Made by a program: the position numbers and the translations under genes | Part shown: piece after piece, positions 5,662 through 7,205 of the stretch | How the letters are laid out: every line of letters begins with the position of its first letter | Position numbering within the stretch: position 1 is the first letter of the stretch | The notes under the pieces: generated by a model | Databases searched by the model: none | What the model was told of the DNA's origin: nothing | The model's input: only the letters and a program-made list of their open reading frames with translations | Source: Bdellovibrionales bacterium | Lineage (GTDB): Bacteria > Bdellovibrionota > Bacteriovoracia > Bacteriovoracales > Bacteriovoracaceae | NCBI GenBank assembly: GCA_005791855.1 | Contig: SXUH01000228.1 | Span: 1-7,205 of the forward strand | Direction: 5' to 3' | Length of the DNA: 7,205 nucleotides

Positions 5662-6438
5662 TTAGAAGGAACCGGCGCTCGATTCGTAGCACCCGGAGGC
5701 CCGCGTGCTGAGGTCGTAGATGGCCTTCTTCATGGCCGAGCTGATGCCGGTGAAGCTCAGGAGGCAGGTGCTCACGCTGAGGAAGCTGATGAGCTCCTCG
5801 CGGGTCATGAGGCTCGCCATGGAGACCTCCTTGTCCTTGCGGATGATCTTCAGGGAGTTTCCGATGGGGATCTGGCCGCCGTTGGAGAAGACCATCTTCT
5901 TGCCGAAGTCGATGACCACGGCTTCGCCGAAGGACTGGTACTGCTTCATCACGATGACCGTGTCGTCCTTGATGGTTCCCCAGTAGCAGAGGATCCCGAG
6001 CTCGGAGAGCGACTGGGCGATGAAGCGGATGAGGATCACCCGCATCCCCACCATCTGCTCCGTCTGGGACATGCTCGGGTTGATCGCGAGGTCCAGGAGG
6101 ACCTTGTTCCGCGGGACCGCCATGATCCCGACCTTCCGGTAGGTGTAGATCGGGACGCCGTTCATGAGGGAGAGGCTCTCGTTCCCGTACTTGTCGAGGA
6201 GGTCGGAGCCGTTGATGGTCTGCTGGATCCGCGGGCTCGCCTCCTGGATGGTGAGGACCTTCGTGTTCGGCTTCACCAGCGAGATCTTCTTCGACTCGGA
6301 GTCGGCGACGAGGTTGAAGCCGAGCTCGTTCAGGAGGTGGGAGAACTTCGCGTCGAGCTCGCTCTGCTTGAAGCGGACGTAGAGCGGGTACCCGTGCCCT
6401 CTCCGGTACTGAAAATATGTCCATCGGGTCGCTTCCAT
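5662..6438 (-). CDS. Uncharacterised cytoplasmic protein, 258 aa
   Basis: I do not recognise this protein. It lacks a signal peptide and any clear membrane segment. The N-terminus (1-34) is rich in aromatic and basic residues (TRWTYFQYRRGHGYPLYVRF). The centre (96-175) alternates hydrophobic strands and helices, including KVLLDLAINPSMSQTEQMVGMR (about 112-133), a helix ISA-type stretch with FIAQSLSELG (139-148) and strands VIVMKQY and AVVIDFGKKMVF. The C-terminus has a helical, Ser-rich tail (LISFLSVSTCLLSF) and ends in SSAGSF. Nothing resembles a catalytic signature, so no function is proposed. The ATG at 6438 has TGAGG 4 bases upstream, an acceptable ribosome binding site. It sits between the small lipoprotein gene (76 bases upstream) and lgt (42 bases downstream) in the same direction, so a link to lipoproteins or the envelope is possible but only by position. 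Third codon positions are nearly all G or C, supporting a real gene. Confidence 0.82.
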   Translation of the reverse strand: MEATRWTYFQYRRGHGYPLYVRFKQSELDAKFSHLLNELGFNLVADSESKKISLVKPNTKVLTIQEASPRIQQTINGSDLLDKYGNESLSLMNGVPIYTYRKVGIMAVPRNKVLLDLAINPSMSQTEQMVGMRVILIRFIAQSLSELGILCYWGTIKDDTVIVMKQYQSFGEAVVIDFGKKMVFSNGGQIPIGNSLKIIRKDKEVSMASLMTREELISFLSVSTCLLSFTGISSAMKKAIYDLSTRASGCYESSAGSF

Positions 6439-6514
6439 AAAACCTCACACTGTCTGCTCGGAGTTATGAAAGAAATCTTAAAGACTTTATACCTGTGTGG
6501 AAGAGTCGGGTCCG

Positions 6515-6847
6515 CTACGGCACGGCCTTACTCTGGGCCTTCGCCAGCAGGTCTTCGTAATAGTACCGGGTGACGTGCACGGAGAACTCCGTCCCCTTCT
6601 CGAAGGTCTCGCAGTCGACGGTCGGGTACTTGTCGATCATGTACTGAACGGCGGCGACGCACGAGTCCTTCTGCGACTGGGTCGAGACGTACTCGCACTT
6701 CAGGGCCATGCGGTTGTTGTCTTGGATGAGAGCGGAGGTGCAGGTTCCGTACATCACCTCGCTGATGCTCGAAGTCGACTTCTTCTTATCCTTTCCGCAG
6801 CCGGCGACCAGGGCCAGGAGAAACACGATCACGAAAGTCTTCAGCAT
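6515..6847 (-). CDS. Small cysteine-containing lipoprotein, 110 aa
   Basis: A short hydrophobic leader ends in the lipobox LVAGC, with the lipidated Cys at 17 followed by Gly. No Asp at +2 means no inner-membrane retention signal, so outer-membrane anchoring is likely. A Lys/Ser-rich linker (19-29) leads to a small domain with four further cysteines (36, 51, 63 and 79), which could form two disulfides in the periplasm. The domain is predicted to be mainly helical between 56 and 75. Family and function are not recognised. The ATG at 6847 has TGGAG (6854-6858) 6 bases upstream. It is the first gene of the leftward group ending with lgt, which would lipidate it. A 19-bp palindrome lies just upstream and may control it. 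Confidence 0.85.
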   Translation of the reverse strand: MLKTFVIVFLLALVAGCGKDKKKSTSSISEVMYGTCTSALIQDNNRMALKCEYVSTQSQKDSCVAAVQYMIDKYPTVDCETFEKGTEFSVHVTRYYYEDLLAKAQSKAVP

Positions 6848-6858
6848 AGCACGCTCCA

Positions 6859-6886
6859 GTTATAAGTATTCCTCAGAGGAATACAA
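6859..6886 (-). promoter_or_regulatory. Perfect 19-bp palindrome within a candidate promoter (possible operator)
   Basis: GTATTCCTC and GAGGAATAC (6866-6884) are exact inverted arms of 9 bp around one central base. On the minus strand the palindrome overlaps a possible promoter: -35 TTGTAT (6881-6886, 3 of 6), a 16-base spacer, and -10 TATAAC (6859-6864, 5 of 6). This is the classic placement for a repressor operator. A caution: transcription from this -10 would start near 6852 and leave the Shine-Dalgarno (6854-6858) outside the message, so the -10 call may be wrong and the palindrome could instead lie in the leader. The palindrome itself is certain; its role is inferred. Confidence 0.5.
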
Positions 6887-6945
6887 AGCGCGGGCCACAT
6901 CTCTCGAAGGTAAGGCCTTGGTAGTTGTTACCTCCGGTGTCTAAC

Positions 6946-6997
6946 TCTTCGACAGCTGGAGGACCTTTCATCAAGAGGTTCTCTGAACTTTCGAAGA
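6946..6997 (+). other. Long imperfect hairpin upstream of the right-edge gene
   Basis: An inner stem of 10 pairs (6959-6968 with 6974-6983, two of them G-U wobbles in plus-strand RNA) closes a 5-base loop. After an internal loop, an outer stem of 7 perfect pairs follows (6946-6952 with 6991-6997). No T-run follows, so it is not a terminator. It could be a structured leader of the gene at 7057 or a small RNA; neither is shown. The spacer 6848-7056 contains no other recognised element apart from the palindrome. Confidence 0.35.
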
Positions 6998-7056
6998 CTC
7001 ACTCTCGGACTCTCTTGAGGCAGGAGCCTGGCCCTGTCCTTGCTACTCGAAGACCC

Positions 7057-7205
7057 ATGAACTACCTGACCCTCGTCTCCACCGCCACCGACGACCCCGC
7101 GAACCTGCGCCGGCAGCTCCTCCGGGAGATTCCGGACCTGGAAATCTCCGAGGATAGGAAGACCTACCTCCTCCACCAGCTGGCCTACGCCCGGACCGAA
7201 ACGGA
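7057..7205 (+). CDS. N-terminal 49 residues of an unrecognised protein (cut by right edge)
   Basis: The open frame starts at ATG 7057 and runs off the end. It encodes MNYLTLVSTATDDP, then a charged, probably helical stretch (LRRQLLREIPDLE, ISEDRKTYLLHQLAYART). After the ATG, 44 of 48 codons end in G or C, matching the other genes here. The same frame upstream (6925-7056) has only 22 of 44, which argues that coding begins at this ATG. There is no signal peptide and no good Shine-Dalgarno (only GAAG nearby). The opposite-strand frame over the same bases is less convincing. Too little of the protein is present to name it. Confidence 0.65.
   Translation, partial: MNYLTLVSTATDDPANLRRQLLREIPDLEISEDRKTYLLHQLAYARTET

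Noticed and set aside
6841..6900. 19-codon minus-strand open frame whose stop overlaps the lipoprotein start (possible leader peptide)
   Set aside because: The start lacks a properly spaced ribosome binding site, the frame runs through the palindrome and candidate promoter, and short frames of this length are common by chance.
6928..7176. 82-codon minus-strand open frame at the right edge
   Set aside because: It overlaps the plus-strand frame from 7057, which has 44 of 48 codons ending in G or C. The minus-strand product is Arg/Ser/Gly-rich and shows no start signal.

Overview
The window comes from a Gram-negative bacterium. It encodes two outer-membrane beta-barrel-type proteins, two lipoproteins with clear lipoboxes, and the diacylglyceryl transferase Lgt. 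The start of the left-hand barrel protein (KARLQALGED, then NDNRNVFLNPAQ) resembles, from memory, outer-membrane proteins of Bdellovibrio and Bacteriovorax relatives, so a member of the Bdellovibrionota is my best but unproven guess. Coding regions use codons ending mostly in G or C, while the longer gene-free spacers are AT-rich.

Left half (1-4048), all on the minus strand, read right to left. A lytic transglycosylase lipoprotein (MltD type, 2555-4048) ends at a strong intrinsic terminator (about 2501-2529). Next comes a 370-residue protein with a degenerate nucleotide-binding-like N-terminus (1371-2483). After a 39-base gap there is a small beta-barrel protein with a GTG start (735-1331), closed by a second intrinsic terminator (about 685-713). 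The last gene is the N-terminal part of a larger porin-like protein that runs off the left edge (1-598).

Middle (4049-4307): an AT-rich divergent intergenic region. It separates mltD from a plus-strand gene for a small secreted protein (4308-4820).

Right half (4822-6847), minus strand: a cysteine-containing small lipoprotein (6515-6847), an unrecognised cytoplasmic protein (5662-6438) and lgt (4822-5619), in one direction and probably at least partly co-transcribed. The stop codons of lgt and the convergent secreted-protein gene are one base apart and sit inside a small palindrome. A perfect 19-bp palindrome lies just upstream of the lipoprotein gene. Beyond it, a 209-base spacer with a long potential hairpin leads to a plus-strand gene cut by the right edge (from 7057).

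The common theme is the cell envelope: Lgt lipidates prolipoproteins such as the two encoded here, MltD trims peptidoglycan, and the barrel proteins sit in the outer membrane. I see no mobile element, CRISPR array, rRNA or tRNA. The less ordinary points are four genes with no visible Shine-Dalgarno sequence (three with -10-like hexamers just before the ATG), the 19-bp palindrome, and three proteins I cannot assign to a family.
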